Below, in pieces: positions 17,897 through 27,099 of a DNA stretch of 64,000 nt (positions within the stretch are counted from its first letter, which is position 1; every line of letters begins with the position of its first letter). The stretch spans positions 186,001 through 250,000 of the forward strand of contig CAXBNI010000001.1 of NCBI GenBank assembly GCA_963977105.1, written 5' to 3'. Position numbers and translations under genes: made by a program. This DNA is from UBA2705 sp963977105 (GTDB lineage: Bacteria > Pseudomonadota > Alphaproteobacteria > Micavibrionales > Micavibrionaceae). The notes under the pieces are model-generated. The model was not told the origin of the DNA. It saw only the letters and a program-made list of their open reading frames with translations, and made no database searches.

Positions 17897-18580
17897 ATGG
17901 ACGAGAAAAATTGCGCAGGCATTGCAAATGAAGATGTACTGGAATATTTACAATCACGCAGATCTTTATCCGTTAAATATATGGCAGATGAAGCCCTCAG
18001 CCACGCTGAAATCGACACGATTTTAAAAACCGCAGCGCGCGTGCCTGACCATGGCAAATTAATGCCGTGGTACTTTGTTGTATTTGAAGGCGAGAGGCGT
18101 CGCGAAGTAGGGGCCGTCTTGCGTGAAGCTTATAAAAGCGAAGATCCTGATGCGAGCGCTGCGAAACTTGATTTAGAAGCACAGCGCTTTATGCGCGCGC
18201 CTTTGGTTATTATGGTGGTGTCGCGTATGCGTAAGGGTAAACATGCGCTGTGGGAACAATTCCTTTCAGCGGGCGCTGTATGTCAAAATATGCTGCTTGC
18301 TGCCAATGCGCTTGGTTATGGCGGTAACTGGCTGACGGAATGGTATAGTTATAATGACGCCTTCCGCGATAAAATTGGCCTTGATAGGCGAGATAACATT
18401 GCGGGCGTGATGTATATCGGTAAAGCGGCGCAGCAGCCAGAAGGCCGGCCGCGCCCAGAAATGGACGCGATTACGACTTATTGGAACGGAACGCAGGCTT
18501 TGCAAAAAGGCGACGAGCGTTATGATCATGATAAATTTGATATTCCTAATGCCCGAATTTTTGGACTTAAGGATAAATAA
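17897..18580 (+). CDS. Nitroreductase-family flavoprotein
   Basis: A 227-residue FMN-dependent oxidoreductase of the YdjA-like branch. The N-terminus has the RRSLSVKYM and RVPDHGKLMPWYFVV segments that form the flavin and dimer contacts, and the middle has the small-residue helix (SAGAVCQNMLLAANALGYGGNWLTEW) typical of this family. A ribosome site (AGGGG) precedes the ATG. The substrate cannot be read from sequence; reduction of quinones or nitro compounds is the family activity. The gene follows dsbB by 12 bases and ends two bases before the glycerate kinase ATG, indicating translation coupling. Confidence 0.9.
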   Translation: MDEKNCAGIANEDVLEYLQSRRSLSVKYMADEALSHAEIDTILKTAARVPDHGKLMPWYFVVFEGERRREVGAVLREAYKSEDPDASAAKLDLEAQRFMRAPLVIMVVSRMRKGKHALWEQFLSAGAVCQNMLLAANALGYGGNWLTEWYSYNDAFRDKIGLDRRDNIAGVMYIGKAAQQPEGRPRPEMDAITTYWNGTQALQKGDERYDHDKFDIPNARIFGLKDK

Positions 18581-18582
18581 GC

Positions 18583-19842
18583 ATGGCTATCTCTGACCCG
18601 CTTGCTTTCCTGCGTGAGTTATACGGTGCCGCAGTTGAGGCCGCGCAGCCGAATAAATCCGTGCCGCTTTATATGCCCAAGCCACCAAAGGATGGGCGCG
18701 TTTTTGTTGTTGGGGCGGGGAAAGCATCGGCGCAGATGGCGCAATCCTTTGAACGGAGCTGGGCGCATCATGATACGCATCCACTTTCAGGTGTCGTGAT
18801 TACGCGTTACGGTTATAGCGCATCCTGTGAACATATCGATATTTTAGAGGCCGCCCATCCTGTTCCTGACACGGCGGGGCTGAATGCCACGGGGCAGTTG
18901 ATTGATTTCTTGAGCGCGGCAAAGCTGTGCGAAAAAGATTTGGTCGTTTGTTTAATCTCAGGCGGCGGCTCGTCTTTATTGGTGCAGCCTATACCCTGTA
19001 TAAGTTTTGCTGAAAAAGCGCAGATTAATGATGCTTTGCTGAAGAGCGGCGCACCGATCCAGCATATGAATATTATTCGTAAACAAATATCCCAGATTAA
19101 AGGCGGCGGCCTTGGAGCGCTGATTGCACCTGCGCAGTTACATACGCTGATTATCTCAGATGTCGCGGGGGATGATGTGCGCAGCATCGCATCCGCCCCG
19201 ACACTGACGAGTAAATCTTCCAATAGTGTGGTGCTTGCGCTGATTGAGCGTTATAAAATTACAGTGCCTGCTGCGTTAATCGCCTACTTAAACAAGGCGG
19301 ACGAGGTGAGTGGTGCCGCATCAGCTTTACAGCAGGACTTACATATTATAGCGAGCGCGAAAATGTCATTGAATGCGGCGGCAGCACTCGCGCGCTCGCG
19401 CGGGGTTGCTGTACATATTTTATCCGATGCGCTTGAAGGTGAAAGCGGGGAATGCGCGCGTTTGCATATGGATAAGCTGCGTGAATATAAAGCGCCATGC
19501 TTAATATTATCGGGTGGCGAGACGACGGTGCATGTCCGTGGCAATGGACGCGGCGGTAATAATGGCCAGTTTGCACTTGAGGCGTTAAAGGCGTTAAAAG
19601 AGCAAAGTCATATTTACGGCCTATCTGCTGATACAGATGGGATTGATGGCAGCGAAGATAATGCAGGCGCATTTTTCTGTGCGGATTTGGCGAAAAAGGC
19701 GCGCGAAACAGGGTTAGATATCGAGCATTATATTGAGAATAATGATTCCTATAGCTTTTTTGCGCAAATCGGCGGGCTGCTGATTACAGGGCCTACGCAA
19801 ACCAATGTAAATGATTTTCGCGCGATTTACATCGCCAGTTAA
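18583..19842 (+). CDS. gckA: Glycerate 2-kinase (GckA/TtuD, MOFRL family)
   Basis: An enzyme of 419 residues with the N-terminal DUF4147 Rossmann-like domain and the C-terminal MOFRL domain, which phosphorylates D-glycerate in serine-cycle or tartrate metabolism. Visible hallmarks are the GAGKASAQMA loop, the LISGGGSSLL nucleotide loop, KQISQIKGGGLG, and the MOFRL block (LSGGETTVHVRG, followed by GNNGQFALEA and ADTDGIDG). The start codon is two bases after the nitroreductase stop. Its stop codon overlaps that of the convergent gamma-glutamyltransferase gene. Older annotations call this family hydroxypyruvate reductase. Confidence 0.92.
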   Translation: MAISDPLAFLRELYGAAVEAAQPNKSVPLYMPKPPKDGRVFVVGAGKASAQMAQSFERSWAHHDTHPLSGVVITRYGYSASCEHIDILEAAHPVPDTAGLNATGQLIDFLSAAKLCEKDLVVCLISGGGSSLLVQPIPCISFAEKAQINDALLKSGAPIQHMNIIRKQISQIKGGGLGALIAPAQLHTLIISDVAGDDVRSIASAPTLTSKSSNSVVLALIERYKITVPAALIAYLNKADEVSGAASALQQDLHIIASAKMSLNAAAALARSRGVAVHILSDALEGESGECARLHMDKLREYKAPCLILSGGETTVHVRGNGRGGNNGQFALEALKALKEQSHIYGLSADTDGIDGSEDNAGAFFCADLAKKARETGLDIEHYIENNDSYSFFAQIGGLLITGPTQTNVNDFRAIYIAS

Positions 19843-21512
19843 CGCCCCAACGCAATGCCCTCACGCCTTGGGTCGGCTGCACCGATATATTGTCCATTTT
19901 GATAATGAATTAATGTCAGGCCGCTATTCAGAGGCGTTTGGGTGATGTTCTGGCCTTTGGCTTTCAATAACCCTAGGATGTGCGGGTCAAAACCGTTTTC
20001 AGCTTCCACATCAGTGCCGCGCGCTAATATTGATGGCATCGCCAGTGCTTTCGCGGCAGGGATTTGCCAATCTAGTATTGAGATAATGCGCTGCGCGACA
20101 TAACCGATAATTCGGCTGCCACCGGCGGAGCCAATAATTAAGATAGGCTTGTCGTTCTGGTCAAAGACAATGACAGGGCTCATTGATGAACGCGGGCGTT
20201 TGCCAGCTTCTGGACGATTGGCGACTTTTTGCCCGTCTTTTTCTGCGATAAACGAGAAATCAGTGAGCTGATTATTAAGGAAATAACCATTTTTCATGTA
20301 ACCACTGCCAAAGGCAAACTCAATTGAGCTTGTGATTGATGCCGCATTGCCGAATTTATCGATAATACTGATATGGGTTGTGCCGCCTTCTTCTGGGCCG
20401 TTATGATCTGGTTTGGCTGCATCGCCCCAGTTCAATGGCGTGCCGTAAGTTGGGGCAGGGTTAGCGCCTGCAGGGTTTATCAATAGACGCCTCTGCGCTA
20501 AATACTCAGGCTGAATAAGGCGCTTGCCCGGCGTTGTAGCATAGTCTGGGTCAGCCATATACTGATTACGATCAGCAAAGGCTAGCTTGGATGCTTCTAG
20601 ATATAAGTGATAGGCCGCCGCGTTTGGTGCCTTGCCAAGATCGTAAGGTTCAATCAGCCGTAAAATGGATAGCAGCGTTAAGCCACCAGATGAAGGTTCA
20701 GGCATTGAACATACCGTATAAGTTCTATATGTACCGCAAAGGTTTTCGCGGCGCTGTAATTTGTAGTGCGGTGAGATTGTTTTGGGGCCGATATCGCGAA
20801 AATCTTTCAATGTCTTGGCGTAATCTGTGTTGACAAGGGCGTCACCTGTCTGGATTTGCGTACCGCGTGTATTGATGAAATATCCGTATGATCTGTTTTT
20901 CATTAATCTGTTTTTGTATTTTTCAACAGAGTCCGCGAGGCGGGGCGTGACTTCAAACCCCCCACTGGCAAGGCTTATGGCATGCGCAAACGTATCTTTC
21001 CAAAGGGCTTTTGTACCAAATTTTTGATTTAATGTGAAAAGCAGTGTTGGAATAGCGGGAATACCAATTGCGCTTTTTGATGTTGAGGCTGTGAAGAAGT
21101 CTAGCGGCGCGCCGTGTGCATTTAAGAACATGTTTTCATTGGCGCTTTGTGGTGCCGTTTCACGGGCATCAATGGTGTGGAGTTTATTTGTATCTGCCTG
21201 GTAATATAAAGCAAAACCGCCGCCGCCTAGACCTGACGATTGTGGCTCAACAAGACCAAGGACGAGCTGCGCGGCAATCGCGGCATCGGCAGCGTTACCG
21301 CCCTTTGCCAGTATGTCCTGCGCGGCTGCGGTGGCAAGCGGATGTGCCGTAACAACCATTTCAGATGTCCCCGCAGCGACTTGGCTATAAAGCGCTTTAC
21401 TTAGCAGCTTTGTGCTCTGTTCAGGTTGAATATCATAAGCTTGAACACTCACCGAAGTGAGGGCGGTTGTGAGTATTGGCAATACTGCTAATAAAATACG
21501 TGTAATCTTCAT
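19839..21512 (-). CDS. ggt: Gamma-glutamyltransferase precursor
   Basis: A periplasmic enzyme of about 557 residues that hydrolyses or transfers the gamma-glutamyl group of glutathione. The ATG at 21512 starts a clear Sec signal peptide (MKITRILLAVLPILTTALTS, cut near VQA); the frame upstream of it overlaps rpsU and is not credible. The precursor cleaves itself before the nucleophile Thr378 in GGTTHISI to give large and small subunits. Other conserved parts are GGNAADAAIA, the DARETAP arginine and PSSGG near residue 275. Convergent with glycerate kinase, the two stop codons overlap by two bases. Confidence 0.95.
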   Translation of the reverse strand: MKITRILLAVLPILTTALTSVSVQAYDIQPEQSTKLLSKALYSQVAAGTSEMVVTAHPLATAAAQDILAKGGNAADAAIAAQLVLGLVEPQSSGLGGGGFALYYQADTNKLHTIDARETAPQSANENMFLNAHGAPLDFFTASTSKSAIGIPAIPTLLFTLNQKFGTKALWKDTFAHAISLASGGFEVTPRLADSVEKYKNRLMKNRSYGYFINTRGTQIQTGDALVNTDYAKTLKDFRDIGPKTISPHYKLQRRENLCGTYRTYTVCSMPEPSSGGLTLLSILRLIEPYDLGKAPNAAAYHLYLEASKLAFADRNQYMADPDYATTPGKRLIQPEYLAQRRLLINPAGANPAPTYGTPLNWGDAAKPDHNGPEEGGTTHISIIDKFGNAASITSSIEFAFGSGYMKNGYFLNNQLTDFSFIAEKDGQKVANRPEAGKRPRSSMSPVIVFDQNDKPILIIGSAGGSRIIGYVAQRIISILDWQIPAAKALAMPSILARGTDVEAENGFDPHILGLLKAKGQNITQTPLNSGLTLIHYQNGQYIGAADPRREGIALGR

Positions 21513-21615
21513 TTTTCTTTTGCTTTTTATGTGTAGAGTTGATAAACAGCATACAGCTTTATAGTTTTTATAAAGCATTTTGAAAACTAAACAAACTAGA
21601 AAGTGGGTGAATAAA

Positions 21616-21813
21616 GTGGTAAGCGTAAATGTTCGTGATAACAATGTTGATCAGGCGCTGAAAGCTTTAAAGAAGAAGATGCAACGTGAAGGCATTTTCC
21701 GCGAGATGAAACTTCGTCGTAATTACGAGAAGCCATCTGAGAAAAAAGCGCGTGAAGCAGCTGAAGCAGTGCGTCGCTGGCGTAAGCTTGAACGCAAACG
21801 TCGGAGAGACTAG
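21616..21813 (+). CDS. rpsU: 30S ribosomal protein S21
   Basis: A 65-residue basic protein of the small ribosomal subunit that assists initiation with Shine-Dalgarno messages. The GTG at 21616 gives MVSVNVRDNNVDQALK, the usual S21 N-terminus, and is preferred to the longer frame from a TTG at 21580. The C-terminal half is the expected Arg/Lys-rich helix (EKKAREAAEAVRRWRKLERK). A strong terminator follows within 60 bases. The gene is monocistronic and divergent from ggt. Confidence 0.94.
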   Translation: MVSVNVRDNNVDQALKALKKKMQREGIFREMKLRRNYEKPSEKKAREAAEAVRRWRKLERKRRRD

Positions 21814-21852
21814 GCCCGTAAGGGAACACCCCTAGTGTATTAATTTTATAAA

Positions 21853-21880
21853 AGCCGCTCTTTTGGGAGCGGTTTTTTGT
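21853..21880 (+). terminator. rpsU terminator
   Basis: CCGCTC and GAGCGG form a stem with a TTTTGG loop, followed by six Ts. The same 19-base hairpin core (GCCGCTCTTTTGGGAGCGG) occurs again at 40862-40880. Confidence 0.85.
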
Positions 21881-21912
21881 TTGCTTCTTTCTGAGCGTAT
21901 AAATAAAAGTGC

Positions 21913-21947
21913 GAAAAAAAAGCCCTGCCAGAATATATGGCAGGGCT
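21913..21947 (-). terminator. Terminator of the Clp-like gene
   Basis: A perfect 10-bp stem (AGCCCTGCCA/TGGCAGGGCT) is followed on the minus strand by a run of Ts, 30 bases after the stop of the Clp-like ATPase gene. Confidence 0.85.
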
Positions 21948-21977
21948 TTGTAATATAAATAGATTAGCTTTTAGGGC

Positions 21978-24731
21978 TTAACCAAGTTGTTGAGATGGCT
22001 TCGCCGCTTTGCCATTATCATTTGTGGGCTTAGCTTTTGCGACTGTCTCTGCTTTTGGTGCATCTAATTCTGTCACGTCAAGTTTAACCTCAGGAGAGAT
22101 CGCCTCGAGCGTGAATTTGTACAGCATTGGGTCTTTATCAGGGTTTTCTAAACACCATTGACCAAGCGGTAGGTCAACATAGTTTTCAAGCGCGCGTTCT
22201 AATGGACGTGCGCCCATGCCATCAACGAAACCAATTGTGGTTAGCTGTTCAAATGCAGCGTCAGAGATTTCAAATGCACCATGCTGTTTTTCTTCGGCAA
22301 AGCGTTTTTCAAGTTTTGAGAGCTTGAGGCGTGCGATTTGACTGATTGAATCTTTGTTCAAATCGTTAAAGTTTAATATGCCATCAATACGGTTTTTAAA
22401 CTCTGGTGGAAAGCGCTTGTCTATAGCATCTTGGCGTGCTTCATCACGAATGCTTTCGGTTGAAGTTGCGGCGAAACCAGGTGCGGGTTTTACATCTTTT
22501 CTGTGCTGTTCACCAGCATTTGATGTCAGTAAGAAAAGCGTGTTTTCAAAGTTAAGCGTTTTGTTGTTACGCAGCTGAATGCGGCCCTCATCAAAAGCTG
22601 ACATAAAGGCTTTGAAAATATCAGGGTGAGATTTTTCAAATTCATCAAGGAGAACGACATTAATATCGTTATCTTCAACAGATTCAAGCGGCGTTTTTTC
22701 ACCAAAACCAACATAACCAGCAGGAGAACCAAGTATCTGCGCGATTGTATTATCGGCAGTGTAGTTACTCATATCCAAAGTGGTCAGGCCTGCGCCTAAA
22801 TGTTCGGCGATAAGCTTTGCAGCTTCTGTTTTACCAACGCCTGTTGGGCCAGTACACATAAACACGCCTATTGGCTTGTTTTTGCGCTTACGTCCCATAC
22901 GCATAAGGTCAAATTTTGGTGTGATTTGGTCAATTGCATGGTCTTGGTTAATTAAATTCGCTTTAACCGCGGCGTTTAATGTCGCCATTTTCTCATTGCT
23001 GTTGGTTTCAATCATGTCACGTGATTTGCCAGATTTTGTCATGATCGCATCAATAACATCATCGTGGTTAAGTTCTTTTGAGCCACGCATTTCAGCGGCT
23101 GTCGCTGCCAAGGTAAGAATGCTGGCTGTTAGGCCGGGTTGCGCTTCGTCTTCTTTACCAACATGCTTGTTTGAAAGCTTTACACATTCATTAATAATAG
23201 AATCGCTAATTGTGTATTTTTCGGTAAGTGGACGGCCACGACCAAATGTAACCCAGTCTTTAATGCGCGTAGAGATTTGTGCTTCTGTTGGCTCTTTAAG
23301 TTTGTGCGTATTGAGGCGCTTATAAAGGTCTGGGGCATCTTTCTTGATGCTCTCGAGGCCATCTTTGCTCATTTCTGCAATAATACGTAAGTCTTTATCG
23401 TCGCCTAACCAATATGTGAACCATTCATCAAGCATGCCGCCCATAATAGACTTTGGCTTGACCGCTTGCTCAAAGCCTTTTACGGATAAGAATATCGGTG
23501 GCTCACCTGATTTATTGTGTTGGTCAATCGATGTGAATAATACGTGTAATTTTGCTTCTAAAGCTGACGTCGCAACACCTTCTTCATCAATTTCAGGGTC
23601 TTGAATGCCGCTCTGGGTTTTTGACAGATAGTTTGTCATTTTTTCCAAGTCGAGTTCAATGATACGTGCGCCGCCAATTAGCGCAGGGACGGAATCATGG
23701 AAAAGCTGCTCAGATAAACGCGTGACAATACCGCTCGTATCCATGCCTTTTTCAGCAATCATAATCATGCTTGATTGTGTTGGTGTCATCATTAGCGATG
23801 TCGCAACGCCAAGTAAGCTCTCATCAACAGGCGTGTAGCGAATGTCGTCATACTTAACGTCATTCTCATCTGCATATTTGACGCGTGCATTGTGCTTGTC
23901 GCGTGCTTCGTCGCGTAGTTCCTTGCCATAGAGTTTCAAGAAGCTTTCAACGCTAGCTGGTAGCTGTGTTGAAGATAGAGAATCGTCGCTATCTGCGTTG
24001 TCTTCATCTGCATCTGCGCTGTTATCGTCATGGATTTGTGCGAACTCTTCATCCTCGCCAAGTTCAATCTCATCCTTTGGGTCAGTTTCTGCATCGAGCA
24101 AGTCATCAATTAAGTCACGAACGTTGCGCTGCAGGTCTGTGTTTTTAGAAAAAACATTTTGCAAGCTGTCTTCAACGCCAGCATCAGTAATAGATGCCAA
24201 AAGATTGACGTAGTGGCGAGAAAGAGTTTCGAGGCTGTCGATGCTTGCTTTGCTTGCGAGAATATGTAGGTAGCGTGGATACTCTTTTTCAAAGATATAT
24301 TCTGCAGGCGCAGATTCATCACAGCGCTTTTGGAAATAAGCATGCAACTTAGTTGTGCGGTTCTGACCAGCTTCATTGTAGCTGTTTTGATCGTCTTCAT
24401 CTATAGAAGGGTCAACGAGAGGTGCGGCTTGGGCAACGTTCTCAACGACTGCATCAAGCTCTGCATAGGCTGCAGAGTCTGTATGTCTTAAAATAGCTTT
24501 ATATATGTTGAGCGGCACTTGGTATGGCTCACGCTCTCTGTATATATTCTCAAACGCAACTTGAATGTCTTCCATTGCAATTTGGTAAAGGTCTTTGCCT
24601 TTAGTTAATTCTTGAGGAGCTTCGGCGAGAAAAGCTTGAATGTCTTTGCGGCGCATTAAAGCCTGCATCTTTTTTGCTAGGATCTCGATGCTTTGTGTCG
24701 CAGTAAGGTTGTGTGATTGCTGTGTAGTCAT
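21978..24731 (-). CDS. Clp/Hsp100-family AAA+ ATPase with a degenerate first ATPase domain
   Basis: A protein of 917 residues related to ClpA/ClpB. The second AAA+ domain is complete: Walker A GPTGVGKT (628-635), pore loop AGYVGF (671-676), Walker B VVLLDEFEKSH (692-702), sensor-1 region LLTSNAG, PPEFKNRID and sensor-2 GARPLERALE. The first domain (about 300-500) keeps the fold outline but has AEKGMDTSG where GxxGxGKT should be, so it cannot bind ATP normally. An acidic stretch (about 210-252) precedes it. Where ClpA has its ClpP-binding IGL loop this protein has PAPGFAATS. A good ribosome site (AAAGGGAG) supports the start. A role as a specialised unfoldase or disaggregase is inferred. Confidence 0.85.
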   Translation of the reverse strand: MTTQQSHNLTATQSIEILAKKMQALMRRKDIQAFLAEAPQELTKGKDLYQIAMEDIQVAFENIYREREPYQVPLNIYKAILRHTDSAAYAELDAVVENVAQAAPLVDPSIDEDDQNSYNEAGQNRTTKLHAYFQKRCDESAPAEYIFEKEYPRYLHILASKASIDSLETLSRHYVNLLASITDAGVEDSLQNVFSKNTDLQRNVRDLIDDLLDAETDPKDEIELGEDEEFAQIHDDNSADADEDNADSDDSLSSTQLPASVESFLKLYGKELRDEARDKHNARVKYADENDVKYDDIRYTPVDESLLGVATSLMMTPTQSSMIMIAEKGMDTSGIVTRLSEQLFHDSVPALIGGARIIELDLEKMTNYLSKTQSGIQDPEIDEEGVATSALEAKLHVLFTSIDQHNKSGEPPIFLSVKGFEQAVKPKSIMGGMLDEWFTYWLGDDKDLRIIAEMSKDGLESIKKDAPDLYKRLNTHKLKEPTEAQISTRIKDWVTFGRGRPLTEKYTISDSIINECVKLSNKHVGKEDEAQPGLTASILTLAATAAEMRGSKELNHDDVIDAIMTKSGKSRDMIETNSNEKMATLNAAVKANLINQDHAIDQITPKFDLMRMGRKRKNKPIGVFMCTGPTGVGKTEAAKLIAEHLGAGLTTLDMSNYTADNTIAQILGSPAGYVGFGEKTPLESVEDNDINVVLLDEFEKSHPDIFKAFMSAFDEGRIQLRNNKTLNFENTLFLLTSNAGEQHRKDVKPAPGFAATSTESIRDEARQDAIDKRFPPEFKNRIDGILNFNDLNKDSISQIARLKLSKLEKRFAEEKQHGAFEISDAAFEQLTTIGFVDGMGARPLERALENYVDLPLGQWCLENPDKDPMLYKFTLEAISPEVKLDVTELDAPKAETVAKAKPTNDNGKAAKPSQQLG

Positions 24732-25210
24732 GTGAAACTCCCTTTATTTATACGCAATATTCAGAATACTTAAAGAATTGTTATTTGGCTTAGATGCCTG
24801 TTTTTATCTTCTTTTTTGTTCTGAGAAGCTTACTTAAGCAAATTATGATGCATAAAACAAGCTTTTTTTACGTAAAAGGGTGTGAAATATTTGTACAAAA
24901 AAAGCTGGGATTGAGTAACTTAATTTTTTACCAATCCCAGCTTGCTAAAAGCCCTAATTATACATATATACGTTTGTGAGTGTGTGTTCAAAGCATGATC
25001 GTCAATTTGGAGCTATGAACTTTAGCCGAGGCTAAAGACCGTCTATATGTCGCCTTAGGACGTTCCGTACAACTATTTTTTTTAATTTCTATTTATTTTC
25101 TCAACATTATTAAGCTTTACTTATGTTAATTATCTCACATTTGTATAAACAATATATGAAAAACATATAAAATTTTATGTAAGTATAAATTGTAATTTAG
25201 TTACAGTTGT
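24732..25210. other. 479-base AT-rich intergenic region with hairpins
   Basis: This stretch separates two minus-strand genes and holds no convincing coding frame. It contains an 18-base palindrome at 25020-25037 (CTTTAGCC/GGCTAAAG) and a minus-strand terminator at 24895-24942. The distance from the upstream gene's stop to that terminator is about 270 bases, so there is either a long 3' leader-like tail or a separate small RNA on the minus strand. I do not recognise a known RNA family. Confidence 0.4.
24895..24942 (-). terminator. Minus-strand terminator, far downstream of the HD-like gene
   Basis: An 11-bp stem (AGCTGGGATTG/CAATCCCAGCT) is followed on the minus strand by seven Ts. It is the first terminator after the HD-like gene, or the end of a small RNA. 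Confidence 0.7.
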
Positions 25211-26881
25211 TTAAGCAGATGGTGAAATAAGGTTTTTGTAATGCTTTTGCTGGAAGTCCTTATAGGTCTCAAAGAACTTTTGTACCTGATCGGCATTATT
25301 GCGAATATTTGAAATAACATCTGGGTAGCGTTCATCTTTACTATATTTGAATTTTTCACGTAGCGCGCAAACGCCCTCTGTCGTGCAAATATCGATATTG
25401 TCTTTCTCTATGCTGTCTAGAACTTGCATATATGGTACAAGATGCTGCGGGGTATCGCGCATGAAGACCAGGGGCGTGGAATAGAGCTCTAATTCATCAA
25501 TATGATTGTCGTTGCAATATGCCGCCGTGTATAGCAAAAGCTGCGTCCGTGCAGAAATGGTGCTGCGCTTTAATGGGCTGCTTGATGCGCGCAGGAAGTT
25601 ATCTTTAGCGCTTGCTTTTTCTTCTGTGTACGTTAATGCGCTTAATTCCGCAATACGCGTATTGTCATCATCAACTTTGCCGCGTTTTTTAATGGTCTCG
25701 TTATGATCTGACTTGGCTTGCCCTTGATCTGGGCGATGCAAAACTTGAGGCCCCATTGAGATGTGCCAAATCAGGACTTCATAATTCCGTTTGGTAATAT
25801 GGCGTGCCATAGATTGCATGAGCTGCCCATCAACGGCGGCATTAAATAGGTTGGATAAATGAGATTCGCTGCGTGTATAAGCGGATAACATACGGTTGTT
25901 ATTGGCCAATGCATATGGCACGGCGTCATTGTTTTCTTGCTTCATAGCGCGTTCTGCGTGCTGTAGGAAAGTGACGTTACCATCAATGATTTGTGCGATC
26001 TTTACCGCAGGGCCGCCGACGCCGCGAAAGTCTTCGGCGTGGGAGTAATATTTCATATAATGGTTCAGACGAGAGTCTATTTCAGACTTTTCATGTTCAA
26101 AACCTGGGAATGTGCCTTCAAAATCGTACTCTGAGAAAAAGCTACGTATATGTTCCGCTGTTTCTTTGTAGCTATATTTAGAGCGCTGTTTTTCTTCATC
26201 AACGATTTCATGGCGAATGGTCTTTAACGCGTTCATGAAGCTATCAGCGCGTTGATCTAAGGATGAATATAGGGAGAGCTTCATAAAAAAGCCTGCGATC
26301 TCTGCTTCGAGTTTGATTTTATCTTGCGCTTCTTCTTTTTTGTCATCAACGGTTTGTGCGCTTTCTTCTGCGAAAGAATGGAACTCCATTATTTCTTCGC
26401 CCATATCGTGCATCAATGTACGAATGATGGCTGCGCGGAAGGCCTCGGCCACGGGCTGCATCGGCGCGTCATCTTGCTGCAAGTCTTGCGCTATTTTCTG
26501 GAAGAGGGGGACGATTTCGTTGATGCAGACCGATAAAGAATGCTCTGCGGTGCTGTTGTGAAAATCAAGCGGGTGGTGAACATCAATATAGCCGCCAAAT
26601 AAGAAACGTTTTACATCCATTAAGCCATGAAGCATAAGGGCAAAGCTGTAACATTCATAATCATCAAAACCAATATTCAGTGACAGGTCGAGGTCTTGCA
26701 TGGTTTTTAAAGTGGCGTTGAAGTCTTGCTCAGGATCTAGGCGTGGGCCTAAGTCTTTCCATAGGGCTTGGCTATCTGAATCTATGAATTTTAACCAGAG
26801 CTGGTGATTATTCTGTTTGATTGCTTGGCGCAGGCCAGAGTTTTGCCCTAATGCTGATAGTGAAGTGTGTGTGCTGCCCAT
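25211..26881 (-). CDS. Divergent HD-domain-like protein, 556 aa
   Basis: A soluble protein that I cannot name. Residues 105-165 contain features of the HD metal-dependent phosphohydrolase superfamily: a histidine in TAEHSLSV (114), the His-Asp pair in TLMHDMGEE (158-159), and a possible distal Lys/Asp helix (AVKIAQIIDGNV) further on. The rest is helical and charged. Family members hydrolyse nucleotides or cyclic nucleotides; whether the full ligand set is present is uncertain. A good ribosome site (GGACAGGG) precedes the ATG, and a promoter (TTGACA-N17-TACTCT) lies just upstream. It is followed, after a structured gap, by the Clp-like gene on the same strand. Confidence 0.7.
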   Translation of the reverse strand: MGSTHTSLSALGQNSGLRQAIKQNNHQLWLKFIDSDSQALWKDLGPRLDPEQDFNATLKTMQDLDLSLNIGFDDYECYSFALMLHGLMDVKRFLFGGYIDVHHPLDFHNSTAEHSLSVCINEIVPLFQKIAQDLQQDDAPMQPVAEAFRAAIIRTLMHDMGEEIMEFHSFAEESAQTVDDKKEEAQDKIKLEAEIAGFFMKLSLYSSLDQRADSFMNALKTIRHEIVDEEKQRSKYSYKETAEHIRSFFSEYDFEGTFPGFEHEKSEIDSRLNHYMKYYSHAEDFRGVGGPAVKIAQIIDGNVTFLQHAERAMKQENNDAVPYALANNNRMLSAYTRSESHLSNLFNAAVDGQLMQSMARHITKRNYEVLIWHISMGPQVLHRPDQGQAKSDHNETIKKRGKVDDDNTRIAELSALTYTEEKASAKDNFLRASSSPLKRSTISARTQLLLYTAAYCNDNHIDELELYSTPLVFMRDTPQHLVPYMQVLDSIEKDNIDICTTEGVCALREKFKYSKDERYPDVISNIRNNADQVQKFFETYKDFQQKHYKNLISPSA

Positions 26882-26912
26882 GAAACCCTGTCCTTATTTA
26901 TGTAATATGCGA

Positions 26913-26941
26913 AGAGTATTGAAATCAAAGCGCGCTGTCAA
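26913..26941 (-). promoter_or_regulatory. Promoter of the HD-like gene
   Basis: On the minus strand TTGACA, a 17-base spacer and TACTCT lie about 32 bases before the ATG. Confidence 0.5.
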
Positions 26942-27099
26942 GTTGATTTATGACTAATATGATGTGGCGGTAGCGGCTATGTTTATGGGGGAATATAATT
27001 TGCTGTGGTTATTTGTTAGAAAGCATCTATGCAAGTGAGTGCGAATGTTTATAGTGATGTTTAGAAAATCCCTATAGATATAAACGAAAGGACGCGGCT

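Noticed and set aside
21513..21644. N-terminal extension of the gamma-glutamyltransferase frame
   Set aside because: It overlaps rpsU, begins with a non-ATG codon and lacks family similarity; the signal peptide starts at 21512.
24794..24979. 61-codon plus-strand frame in the intergenic region
   Set aside because: Low-complexity hydrophobic translation, no ribosome site, and it spans a terminator hairpin.
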